A DNA stretch of 64,000 bases from Nemertoderma westbladi (Eukaryota > Xenacoelomorpha > Nemertodermatida > Nemertodermatidae), in NCBI GenBank assembly GCA_032718475.1, contig JAUCBJ010002525.1, positions 1 through 64,000 of the forward strand, written 5' to 3'. A program made the position numbers and the translations under genes. Below, piece after piece: positions 1-11,500 of this stretch (position 1 is its first letter; every line of letters starts with the position of its first letter). Below the pieces are notes generated by a model. It did not search any database, had not been told where the DNA came from, and saw only the letters and a list, made by a program, of their open reading frames with translations.

Positions 1-1141
1 ATTATACTCTCCGCGCCCACCAGCAAAAATATTAATTAACCAATAGCAAACCTTGTTTTCAGCAGCTGCCCAATGTAAAGGAAACTTCTCCCTCCATCCG
101 TAATGCCGCTCGATTCCAATTGGATGATGAACTAGATCGCTATCAGCTGTTTGACTGGGTTGTGTTAATTCCACCGGCCGAATTACTTTGGTATAATCGG
201 GAATTCCAATTCCAAAGAACTGATTAATCGCGCAGCCGTCAACCTTTTGGGAAATAAATAGGTAAAAGTAAAGTTATTGGTTAAGCATCCGAAGGCTCCT
301 CTCTCTTGGCTGTTACCTATAAGGCATGGAGGGCGCTCTTTAAAGCCCCCCCCCCCCCCCGCAACAGAAGCCAGGACCACATATACTGTACGTACAATTA
401 GATTACGAGCTATAGGTCCTAATTAAGTTAAGTAAGAAAGCTCTTATGCTACAACAAGTAATAATAGCTCATGGGAAATAGCTCATCTAAGGTGTAGGTA
501 ACATTACTCCTAGAAAAATGAAAGTCTATATAAAAGATTACGGAACACGGAGACTTCGGATATTAATCTGTGCCCTGAAAACATCTTAAACATTTTATAT
601 GAACAGGCTGGGATAATGGAAAAACATTAAACAATAAAACCGCAGTTTAAAACAAAATAAATAAATTTGAATCACGAGTGTATTTGTTCAAGCGACCATT
701 CAAACCGAGCACCCACCCCCCCCCCCCACCCCCCCCCCCCCCCCCCCCCAATTCCTCCATCCTCCCCCGTTTCCTCTACAGTATAATGATATCCACCCAT
801 TACAGAGTTGCACCAACTTACACCATTATTAAATGTTTGATAGTGGCCCACTAGCTTTGCTATTAACTACCAACAAGTCCATCAAACAAAATTTATTCAT
901 TCCCCCGCCTCCATATCAATTCCTCCGTAATAATTAACTAATTTTAACAGTAAATAGTCCTTATGGTCAAATTATTGGTGATGGGGTGTTTAAATTCTCT
1001 TTTAAAATCTAACATTTATTTTGTATTTATTTTTAAAACAAAGAATTTAATTGAATTGAACGTAGTACAGGCAGCACCAATAATAATTAACGTAGCACCA
1101 ATAATTTATTATAACATATATTGTATTACATCTGCTTTCCT
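1..1141. other. non-coding stretch with poly-C tracts
   Basis: No supported gene. The stretch is AT-rich and interrupted by two C homopolymers, at about 346-360 and 714-749. The short open frames here have no protein-like composition. Confidence 0.5.
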
Positions 1142-1492
1142 TTAAAACAGTCCCACCTTGTTTACTTTATCGATATTTGAGCCATAAACCGGATTTATAA
1201 TAACCGCATCGCATTTCTCTAACGCCAGCATCCTTGTTAGTATCTCGTTGGAAGCCATCCGTGATTCTTTGTTGGAAATCTCGCCCCGGAGTGCTGCGAA
1301 AGCGGGACTAACAACCACTCTCAGCGTTGTGAATGCACCACTAACTGCACCGGTATGTGCACCGCTAACCCGACCGGTTTGTGCACCGCTAACTGCACCG
1401 GTATGTGCACCGCTACCTGCTGCACCAGTATGTGCACCGCCATCGAGTCCCGAAGTTCTAACCGATGGCACTCCAACCCCCCCTGTAGCCAT
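1142..1492 (-). CDS. possible exon with GAHTGAVS-type repeats, unrecognised
   Basis: An ATG-initiated frame of 116 codons. Its middle is a run of imperfect eight-residue repeats (GAHTGAVS and variants), produced by a 24 bp minisatellite at about 1334-1442. It ends with a more ordinary segment (EILTRMLALEKCDAVIINPV). Near the end the sequence reads AAG|GTGGGA, so the frame could leave through a splice donor at 1156 rather than at the TAA. The opposite strand is also open across the repeat, with a PVCAPLTA pattern, so the strand is uncertain. No family is recognised. It may be a real exon or simply a GC-rich minisatellite that keeps several frames open. Confidence 0.25.
   Translation of the reverse strand: MATGGVGVPSVRTSGLDGGAHTGAAGSGAHTGAVSGAQTGRVSGAHTGAVSGAFTTLRVVVSPAFAALRGEISNKESRMASNEILTRMLALEKCDAVIINPVYGSNIDKVNKVGLF
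1334..1442. repeat. 24 bp minisatellite
   Basis: About four to five imperfect copies of a GC-rich unit containing CACCGGTATGTGCACCGCTA. The third and fourth units differ by point changes and a 3 bp insertion. It keeps both strands open in at least one frame. Confidence 0.75.
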
Positions 1493-1549
1493 AGTAACCG
1501 ATATTTAATATTATTTATGTTGTAGGTGAGACAAATATCCGACATCGCT

Positions 1550-2446
1550 GAATTGTATCATATCTTAACACATTTCCACTTAAAGAAATAAAATAAAACA
1601 CATGTGTACTTCAAACAGTCAAACAATCTGATGTTTACACTACGACTACACAACACACTATGAGGATAAATACTGTTAATTAATAATACTATTGTAATAA
1701 TGATTGGTAATTGAGAATACTAATACTACAGTAATAGGCTTAGATAATTAAATTATTTAAAAACTTATAAACAAATCATCAAACGAAAACTAATGAACTA
1801 TTGATGATTACAATGTAGGATACATGGTGTTGGTCAAACCAACATACAATGAATTGTTATAGGGGCAAAAGAGATTCCATCCTGCCATTGTTATTGATAG
1901 TAGAGCGCCATCCTAATAATATATCAGTGCCAAATCATAAGGCAGTAAGGCCTATCTATACTCACTGCTACCAAAGCAAAATAAATCAATGTGTTACTAT
2001 ACCGTTAGCACGAAAGCTGTATCTTAAGGTGTACCGCGTAAATAAATTTATATTTAATAAGATTTACAGCAGTAAAATAGGTATACCTTAGATAGCATAT
2101 ATCTGATAGCGCAGCTATTTCAGTAAGCAATGACACAGCGTGCACGTTGTGTAAGTGAGATTCACTCACCTTGGTGGGTACTGGAAGCTATATTTAGATT
2201 AGTGATGTTTATTGCCACATTTTAACGCCATCTACTGTGCGGTGGTGGAATACAATTTTGTTACAACTGCTTTACCTCAACCAAAAGCTGCTGGCCAACT
2301 CAGCACATTGTTGACATGTTACCATGGTAATAAACGCAAGTTCTTTCCTGAGAATTACTTTTGGGATTGTTTCTCCGGGTTAAAATTAAATGAAGTAAAA
2401 TTAAAACTGATGTTTTGGAAAAGAAGTATTTGAAACTACTGTGAGC
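1550..2446. other. non-coding AT-rich stretch
   Basis: I see no supported gene or recognisable repeat. Two short plus-strand open frames, at 1849-2091 and 2212-2433, lack any recognisable motif. Confidence 0.45.
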
Positions 2447-2570
2447 GAACCATTCAATGGGGAGGAAATATCTTGCATTATTAAAAAACTAAAACCAGGG
2501 AAGGGTCCCGGCGCAGACCAACTAGATACTGACATTTTTATACTAGGTAGTGAGTCATTGACGAAAGAAA
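2447..2570 (+). pseudogene. LINE reverse transcriptase fragment
   Basis: Read on the plus strand from about 2447, the sequence translates to EPFNGEEISCIIKKLKPGKG followed by PGADQLDTDIF. This resembles the conserved motif just before the palm of non-LTR reverse transcriptases, where a lysine-rich helix precedes a P-G-(P/A)-D box. The frame is open for about 40 codons with no start and no recognisable RT sequence after it. It is therefore a short relic of a LINE. The clade cannot be assigned from this piece. Confidence 0.6.
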
Positions 2571-3130
2571 GGACTTCTTACTGTAAAAGTATTCACTATC
2601 TCTATCTATCTCTATAATATTTGCAAAAGGTCCAAAGAGCCAACGGCCCTAGTCTCGGAGATTTACTCGTCTAGGTAAAATAATACTTACAGCACATAAA
2701 AAATAATCACTGAAAAACTTGAGAAATTTCGATCGAGTATTAAAGTTACGATCTGCCCCAGTTTACATTGATCTAAATTGTTATTGGCTAAAAGGTAGTA
2801 TAGGATACTGTTGCTAAGGCTACCTATAAAACAATACAACAGTCGTGAATTATATTGTAATAATAAGGAACATAATAGGAATCTCAGATTTTCGCAGTAT
2901 TGTTTACAGAGTTGCCCAGCAACACTCTAAAATAGCATCGTAACTAAATTACGATAATCGGAAGCAGGATTAATCGGAAACAGTTTTATACATACCAATA
3001 TACGATAATCGTGGCTACGATAGTCGTAATCCAACTTACGACTTATTTAGAGTTACGACGGACGTAAATTTACGACTGTTTTATGCATACGGGCCATTGG
3101 CATTTGAATTTTCCATGAATTAGTTTCCAC
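2571..3130. other. non-coding stretch
   Basis: No gene seen. The stretch from about 2930 to 3085 has many short palindromic ACGAT, CGTAA and TTACGA motifs, which suggests a degraded foldback repeat. Confidence 0.35.
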
Positions 3131-3309
3131 TGCAGGCCATTTATTCTATTAATAAATACACAATGTTCTAGAACGTTTTGTTTATCTCATAAGTAACTTG
3201 GCAACAATGCAATGCCTACATGATGGTACTAGTATATGGATATTCCCACATAAGCAAAATGTTCTAGAACATTGTGTATTTATTAAATAGAATAAATGGC
3301 CTGCAGCGG
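3131..3309. repeat. hairpin (foldback) repeat
   Basis: Two arms, 3131-3186 and 3254-3309, are inverted copies with only a few differences. Each carries CTGCAGGCCATTTATTCTAT and a TGTTCTAGAAC palindrome. The loop is about 70 bp. Part of the arm recurs at 13676-13722, so the element is dispersed in the genome. Confidence 0.8.
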
Positions 3310-4157
3310 AAGCAAAACCAACATTCGAATGCCAATATCTCAGCCATTTCCCAACCAAATTCAAATATTTTTTACATATTAGGAATCCTTGCACGGTCAG
3401 CTTTCCACTAGTACCAACAAATCACTACAGGTATGAAGAATATAACTGCTGTGTTACTGCTGATATTCGTCGGAGACACTTTTTTAAACGCTTCTAGCTA
3501 AACAATGAAAGCAAAATATAAAAATTCTGGCTCACCCAGTAAGGAAGAGGGAGATGAAGATGACACTAACACCGTTTCAAATTTCATGCAATCTCATTAA
3601 TATTTATAGAAACATATGGGGGGGGGGGGGGGCAGGTACCTGAATAACGACACTATATTCCTGGGCATGGTGATTTAATATCCGTTCAGAAAAAACTGAA
3701 ATGGAAGCGCACTACAGTAGATAATATTATTATTCCTAAAATAATTAACTGCTAGCAAAAATCAGAAAGTAGGCCCCAACTGGTATTTACGATTAAACAG
3801 TTTCCAGTCCTGGTATAAATTAATATTCTAGAAGTCCATGCCTCGGCAGATTGTTTGCTTTTGCTTTGTTTTTTTTTTAAATAAAATTCAGAAAAAAACT
3901 TCATTAAGAATACATTTAAATATTTCCCATGCCATTAATGTAAATTACATATAATTTAATGTAATATACTGTACTGTATAACACCAAATATACAATTCTA
4001 TACAGAAAAAAAAACTATTACAAATTTACACAAAGATTTATCAATACAATTAATTATTTATAGCTTAAAACAATTTGCGTACCAACACTTAAAAAAGGCG
4101 GCACACTGTCGCCTTTTTCATCTAAATAATTCAGGAACATTCATTGTAACTTTACCA
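3310..4157. other. non-coding stretch with poly-G repeat end
   Basis: No gene. At 3618-3670 a run of about 15 G is followed by CAGGTACCTGAATAACGACA. A diverged copy of this module, again starting with poly-G, is at 47033-47095. The rest is AT-rich. Confidence 0.5.
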
Positions 4158-4878
4158 CCAGCGCCTTTACATATTTTATATTGACCCCCAGGGAGGCAGG
4201 GTGCCTGGCGCCTTTAAATATTTTATATTGACCCCCAGGGAGGCAGGGTGCCTGGCGCCTTTAAATATTTTATATTTAACCCCAGGGAGGCAGGGTGCCT
4301 GGCGCCTTTACATATTTTATATTGACCCCCAGGGAGGCAGGGTGCCGCCTTTACATATTTTATATTGACCCCCAGGGAGGCAGGGTGACGCCTTTACATA
4401 TTTTATATTGACCCCCAGGGAGGCAGGGTGCCGCCTTTACATATTTTATATTGACCCCCAGGGAGGCAGGGTGACGCCTTTACATATTTTATATTGACCC
4501 CCAGGGAGGCAGGGTGCCGCCTTTACATATTTTATATTGACCCCCAGGGAGGCAGGGTGCCGCCTTTACATATTTTATATTGACCCCCAGGGAGGCAGGG
4601 TGCCTGGCGCCTTTACATATTTTATATTGACCCCCAGGGAGGCAGGGTGCCTGGCGCCTTTACATATTTTATATTGACCCCCAGGGAGGCAGGGTGCCGC
4701 CTTTACATATTTTATATTGACCCCCAGGGAGGCAGGGTGACGCCTTTACATATTTTATATTGACCCCCAGGGAGGCAGGGTGCCGCCTTTACATATTTTA
4801 TATTGACCCCCAGGGAGGCAGGGTGACGCCTTTACATATTTTATATTGACCCCCAGGGAGGCAGGGTGACGCCTTTAT
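4158..4878. repeat. minisatellite, 41-46 bp unit, 16 copies
   Basis: Sixteen copies share the cores TTTACATATTTTATATTGAC and CCCCAGGGAGGCAGGGTG. Units differ mainly in the join, which reads GCCTGGCGCC, GCCGCC or GACGCC, so three length classes are interspersed. Copies are otherwise nearly identical, which suggests recent expansion or homogenisation. Confidence 0.95.
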
Positions 4879-4973
4879 TTAAAACCTCTTATAAACTTTT
4901 TTAAACTATTGGGGCGGAAAATATTCGTGTTGGGCAGGAAAAACTGGTCTAGAAAAGAGAATTTAATATTGCT

Positions 4974-7900
4974 TGAAGGGATTCCTATTGGTTTGGGTGT
5001 ATGAAAGGATTCCTATTGGTTTGGGTGTATGAAGGGATTCCTATTGGTTTGGGTGTATGAAGGGATTCCTATTGGTCTGGGTGTATGAAGGGATTCCTAT
5101 TGGTTTGGGTGTATGAAGGGATTCCTGTTGGTTTGAGTGTATGAAGGGATTCCTATTGGTTTGGGTGTATGAAGGGATTCCTATTGGTTTGGGTGTATGA
5201 AGGGATTCCTGTTGGTTTGAGTGTATGAAGGGATTCCTATTGGTTTGGGTGTATGAAGGGATTCCTATTGGTTTGGGTGTATGAAGGGATTCCTATTGGT
5301 TTGAGTGTATGAAGGAATTCCTATTGGTTTGAGTGTATGAAGGGATTCCTATTGGTTTGGGTGTATGAAGGGATTCCTGTTGGTTTGAGTGTATGAAGGG
5401 ATTCCTGTTGGTTTGAGTGTATGAAGGGTTTCCTATTGGTTTGAGTGTATGAAGGGATTCCTATTGGTTTGAGTGTATGAAGGAATTCCTATTGGTTTGG
5501 GTGTATGAAGGGATTCCTATTGGTTTGAGTGTATGAAGGGATTCCTATTGGTTTGGGTGTATGAAGGGATTCCTGTTGATTTGAGTGTATGAAGGGATTT
5601 CTATTGGTTTGGGTGTATGAAGGGATTCCTGTTGGTTTGAGTGTATGAAGGGATTCCTATTGGTTTGAGTGTATGAAGGGATTCCTATTGGTTTGGGTGT
5701 ATGAAGGGATTCCTGTTGATTTGAGTGTATGAAGGGATTTCTATTGGTTTGAGTGTATGAAGGGATTCCTGTTGGTTTGAGTGTATGAAGGGATTCCTAT
5801 TGGTTTGAGTGTATGAAGGGATTCCTATTGGTTTGGGTGTATGAAGGGATTCCTGTTGGTTTGGGTGTATGAAGGGATTCCTATTGGTTTGAGTGTATGA
5901 AGGGATTCCTGTTGGTTTGGGTGTATGAAGGGATTCCTATTGGTTTGAGTGTATGAAGGAATTCCTATTGGTTTGGGTGTATGAAGGGATTCCTGTTGGT
6001 TTGGGTGTATGAAGGGATTCCTATTGGTTTGAGTGTATGAAGGAATTCCTATTGGTTTGAGTGTATGAAGGGATTCCTGTTGATTTGAGTGTATGAAGGG
6101 ATTTCTATTGGTTTGGGTGTATGAAGGGATTCCTGTTGGTTTGAGTGTATGAAGGGATTCCTATTGGTTTGAGTGTATGAAGGGATTCCTATTGGTTTGG
6201 GTGTATGAAGGGATTCCTGTTGATTTGAGTGTATGAAGGGATTTCTATTGGTTTGAGTGTATGAAGGGATTCCTGTTGGTTTGAGTGTATGAAGGGATTC
6301 CTATTGGTTTGAGTGTATGAAGGGATTCCTATTGGTTTGGGTGTATGAAGGGATTCCTGTTGGTTTGGGTGTATGAAGGGATTCCTATTGGTTTGGGTGT
6401 ATGAAGGGATTCCTGTTGGTTTGAGTGTATGAAGGGATTCCTATTGGTTTGGGTGTATGAAGGGATTCCTATTGGTTTGGGTGTATGAAGGGATTCCTGT
6501 TGGTTTGAGTGTATGAAGGGATTCCTATTGGTTTGGGTGTATGAAGGGATTCCTGTTGGTTTGAGTGTATGAAAGGATTCCTATTGGTTTGGGTGTATGA
6601 AGGGATTCCTATTGGTTTGGGTGTATGAAGGGATTCCTGTTGGTTTGGGTGTATGAAGGGATTCCTATTGGTTTGGGTGTATGAAGGGATTCCTATTGGT
6701 TTGGGTGTATGAAGGGATTCCTGTTGGTTTGAGTGTATGAAGGGATTCCTATTGGTTTGGGTGTATGAAGGGATTCCTATTGGTTTGGGTGTATGAAGGG
6801 ATTCCTGTTGGTTTGAGTGTATGAAGGGATTCCTATTGGTTTGGGTGTATGAAGGGATTCCTATTGGTTTGGGTGTATGAAGGGATTCCTGTTGGTTTGA
6901 GTGTATGAAGGGATTCCTATTGGTTTGGGTGTATGAAGGGATTCCTATTGGTTTGAGTGTATGAAGGGATTCCTATTGGTTTGAGTGTATGAAGGGATTC
7001 CTATTGGTTTGGGTGTATGAAGGGATTCCTGTTGGTTTGGGTGTATGAAGGGATTCCTATTGGTTTGGGTGTATGAAGGGATTCCTATTGGTTTGGGTGT
7101 ATGAAGGGATTCCTGTTGGTTTGAGTGTATGAAGGGATTCCTATTGGTTTGGGTGTATGAAGGGATTTCTATTGGTTTGGGTGTATGAAGGGATTCCTAT
7201 TGGTTTGAGTGTATGAAGGGATTCCTATTGGTTTGGGTGTATGAAGGGATTCCTGTTGGTTTGAGTGTATGAAGGGATTCCTGTTGGTTTGAGTGTATGA
7301 AGGGATTTCTATTGGTTTGGGTGTATGAAGGGATTCCTGTTGGTTTGAGTGTATGAAGGGATTCCTATTGGTTTGGGTGTATGAAGGGATTCCTATTGGT
7401 TTGAGTGTATGAAGGGATTCCTATTGGTTTGGGTGTATGAAGGGATTCCTGTTGGTTTGAGTGTATGAAAGGATTCCTATTGGTTTGGGTGTATGAAGGG
7501 ATTCCTATTGGTTTGAGTGTATGAAGGGATTCCTATTGGTTTGGGTGTATGAAGGGATTCCTGTTGGTTTGAGTGTATGAAGGGATTCCTATTGGTTTGG
7601 GTGTATGAAGGGATTCCTGTTGGTTTGAGTGTATGAAGGGATTCCTATTGGTTTGGGTGTATGAAGGGATTCCTATTGGTTTGGGTGTATGAAGGGATTC
7701 CTGTTGGTTTGAGTGTATGAAGGGATTCCTATTGGTTTGGGTGTATGAAGGGATTCCTGTTGGTTTGAGTGTATGAAAGGATTCCTATTGGTTTGGGTGT
7801 ATGAAGGGATTCCTGTTGGTTTGAGTGTATGAAGGGATTCCTATTGGTTTGGGTGTATGAAGGGATTCCTGTTGGTTTGAGTGTATGAAGGGATTCCTGT

Positions 7901-8276
7901 TGGTTTGAGTGTATGAAGGGATTTCTATTGGTTTGGGTGTATGAAGGGATTCCTGTTGGTTTGAGTGTATGAAGGGATTCCTATTGGTTTGGGTGTATGA
8001 AGGGATTCCTATTGGTTTGAGTGTATGAAGGGATTCCTATTGGTTTGGGTGTATGAAGGGATTCCTGTTGGTTTGAGTGTATGAAAGGATTCCTATTGGT
8101 TTGGGTGTATGAAGGGATTCCTGTTGGTTTGAGTGTATGAAGGGATTCCTATTGGTTTGGGTGTATGAAGGGATTCCTGTTGGTTTGAGTGTATGAAGGG
8201 ATTCCTGTTGGTTTGAGTGTATGAAGGGATTTCTATTGGTTTGGGTGTATGAAGGGATTCCTGTTGGTTTGAGTGT
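4974..8276. repeat. 28 bp minisatellite, about 118 copies
   Basis: An unbroken 3.3 kb array of GGGATTCCTATTGGTTTGGG plus TGTATGAA. Most variation is at two positions, CTATTGG or CTGTTGG and TTTGGG or TTTGAG. The two changes are strongly linked: CTGTTGG usually travels with TTTGAG. Each unit holds ATTGG, the reverse of a CCAAT box. Because 28 is not a multiple of 3, the open frames through the array have an 84 bp period and are not evidence of a gene. Confidence 0.97.
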
Positions 8277-8514
8277 ACAGGTACATTAAATGACATAATT
8301 TATGAAATTTAATTTCGGTTTATCCAAAAATAATATTACAATTGATTAAGGCGGCAGTGTCCGCCCAGGATAAGTAGTAATATGGTTATCCTCTTTATTA
8401 AAAAAAACGCTGGTACAAGAAAATAAAACTTGGTCCGATCAAATATTATTTTTCTTGGTCCCTGGGAGTAAAAATTCATGTAAATTAATGTTTGGTATGC
8501 AAAGGGTTAGTAGA
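8277..8514 (-). other. 3' flank of the kinesin gene
   Basis: A short AT-rich spacer between the 28 bp array and the kinesin stop codon. On the minus strand an AATAAA sits at 8399-8394, about 115 bp past the stop. It is a plausible polyadenylation signal. Confidence 0.45.
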
Positions 8515-11500
8515 CTAGTCTCCAACATCGTTCGAAGGTTGAACTTTTCTTTCTAATATTGGGGAGATAGACAGTTCCCTGGGAGTAGTTTGGTCTCTGG
8601 AACTATCTCTGGGTGTAGTTTGTTGACTTTCGTACGACACAGGTCTACCATCGATGTCTCCAGCCTCTACAATGTCCCTCAGTTTCTTCTTTAGCTGTCT
8701 CGATTGTTTCTTATAGTAATACAAGTCCTTCTCTAGGTCCTCCACTCTCTGTTCCAACTCCTCGTCTACTCCACCCGATCTCAGATCCGACCCCGCCATC
8801 TGCTTTATCAAGGTCTGCACCCGATACTCGTGTTGCTTCCTAAGATGCGTTAACTTCCTATCATTCTCTACAGCGTCCTTCTCCAAAGCGTTCTCTAAGT
8901 TCCCTAGCAACCTCTGCTGCTCATTTACTTTCACTTCGAGTTCTGTGTTCTGAAGTTGAACACGCTTCTCTCGATCCCTTAAATCTACGACTTTATCAAA
9001 AAATACTTTTAATAAATTGGAATTCTCGTTGGCACTTAGATTTCCTAATCGACTCATCAGCTGGGAATACGATGTCTTCAGCTGTTTATTTGATTCACTT
9101 AAACTCAACTGTTTGCTTTGTATAACGTCGGTTTTATACTCTATAGTTGCCTCTAATGCTTCTATACCTTCCTGTAACTCAATCAATCGCCGTTCATCAG
9201 CCACGCTTAGGACTTTACCTTCCATAAGGTCGGTGTCTAGCTTCAACCTCTCGTTATCTAACTTATCTCTGGCTGCCAATAACTCTTCCACGTTGTTCTT
9301 CAGTTTATCCCGAACGTCCCTCGGGGTAGCAGGCCGTTCAATCTCGGCGTTCCGTTCCGCTATTTGGTTGTCAACATCTCGGAGTTTACTAACTATATCG
9401 AGTTTATTGCAACTCATCTGTTGGCTGCTCCTCAACTGTTGCAACTCCAACTGATTGCGCTCTCTCAACAGTGCCTCTTTGTCCTCCACAATCGTCTCCC
9501 TTCTCCTCAACTCTCTCTGTAAGTCGTTCAGTTTATGTTTCGTTTGGAGTATTTTCTCGACTTCAGTATCCAGCCACCGTTTCTGCTCATCAATACGTTT
9601 ATTCTCCCCAACCAACCCCGCTGTCGACTGCCGTATCTTTCTCTGCGCTACGGCTAACTCCTCAGTTTTCCGTCTCAGAACTTTCTGCTGGTGTTCATTT
9701 CGTATCTCGAGCTCTTTGCACCGGTTTTGGTCCCTCTGTAAATCCCTATCCAGTCTGAGTTTTCTTTCACTCTCCTCCTTCAGTCGTCTCTGCAACAGCT
9801 CCTGATGGGACCGCAATCTCGCTATCTCCCCTTCCAACTCCGATATCTTTTTCCCCGCGGAGGTGACAGGAATTCCCGCCAACACCTCAGCTTCCTTCTG
9901 CCGTCGTTCCAAAACCGAGAGTTTCGTTTTTGCCTCTTCGAGCTGTTTCTCGTATTTCCGTTTCAGTTTTTCCTTATCGGCTTCCACCTTTTGTCCTTTA
10001 CTCTCTAAATCGACTAGAACTTTCTGCGCAACCTCCGATTCTTCCTTGGCTTTCTCAGTTTCTTTCTGTAGATCAGCGATTTTTCTTTTGTTTTGCTCAT
10101 TAAGTTTCTCCGCTTGCTTCTCACTGCGAACCAACTCCCGTATCAACTCCTCTTTCAGACGGATATTAATAGACAACTCCTTCATCCTCTTGGACGACTG
10201 TTTAATCTCCTTGGCACTCGCTTTCGCTTTCCTCCGGGTCACATCTGTGCTCCTCCGCAACTCGTCCAACTCGTCATCATCTTTAACCTCGTTCTGTTTA
10301 TCGCTGACCAGCTCGTTCGGTACGGAATTCTCATCGTTCAAACCGACGGCCGGGTACTTCGTAAAGGTAGACTGTAACGGTCGGGATGGGGTCTCCCGTA
10401 ACTTCAGTAGGATTTCGTCTCCAGGCAACGGGAGTCTTTGAGCCACATCCTTCTCCTCGACTTGCATCAGCAGTAACTGACTCCGGGCTCGGACGCCCTG
10501 CAACATCTTCTCAACAGTCAGCGGACGGGCCGGAGTCGTAAAGACCTCGCGAGAGACATTACCATCCATAGCCACTAAGGGGCGCTCTACAGGGGCGCTC
10601 TTTGTCTGCCTAGTTGGGGGTCTCGACTCGACTGACACACCGCCATCTCCTGATTGGTCGACAGAGTCGTTAACCTGGACTGACGCGTTAGCGACCACCT
10701 TATTGCTATGGTAACCGTCTAGTTTCCCCTGTAGGTCTACCAACTGCTCCTGGTATCTCCTTTGCAGCTTTTTACTGTCTTCCACAGAGACTTTGGCCCG
10801 ACTATATTTATCTTCTAGAATGGAAACTCTCTTTATAAGCTCGTTAGTTTCTTTGGTTTTATCATTAAATATTTCCTCATCCATCTTCAACTCTAGTTTA
10901 CTTTGTTCCAACTCTTTCGTTAGACGCTTAACAGTCTCATCCACATTGTTTTCTTTATCCAACACATTACCCAAAGTCTCCCCTTCTACATCGATTATCC
11001 AATCCTTAATTTTATTTAGAAGTTCCGTATTTCCCTTGAGTAAGTCGCCGTTAACGAACTCCATTAGGTAATGGTAAGCTCGTTGGGTCAGCGTAGAGAA
11101 GTGGTTACAATCGGCCCTCAGTCTGTCCAACTCTTCCAGCATACCTTTATCGCCCTCAACCACTACGTTACTCCTCTCCTTGTTGAGTTGTTCTCTTAAC
11201 TCGTCGATCTGGGAGCGCATTCGCTCTACTATAATGCTCTGAGGGTCTCGATTCACTACCGGTTTGTTCTTTATGTTTCGGGCGCGGTTGGCGAACTTTA
11301 GCGAGTTGTGAGACTCCTCGTAGTCGAGGCTAGATGGACTAACGCACGCGATCATCAACGTGTTGGAGTTGCCACCCAAGGAGTCCTTTAGGAGTCGAGT
11401 TATCTTGGAATCCCTGTAGGGTATGTGGGAGATTTTCTTCTTTGGGTCCCCCAGAGCGCTGATTACGTTACCCAAAGCCAGTAATCCAGTGTTTATCGAT

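Noticed and set aside
4158-8276. CRISPR-like array
   Set aside because: The units are directly adjacent with no unique spacers, and the DNA is from an animal genome.
8093-8296. Open frame of repeated IPSYTQTNRNPF-like peptide in the 28 bp array
   Set aside because: The unit length is not a multiple of three, so the frame is a consequence of the repeat. There is no start context or continuation.
9017-10441. Several long plus-strand open frames opposite the kinesin coiled coil
   Set aside because: They are Ser/Leu-rich antisense shadows of Glu/Lys/Arg-rich codons, with no motifs of their own.
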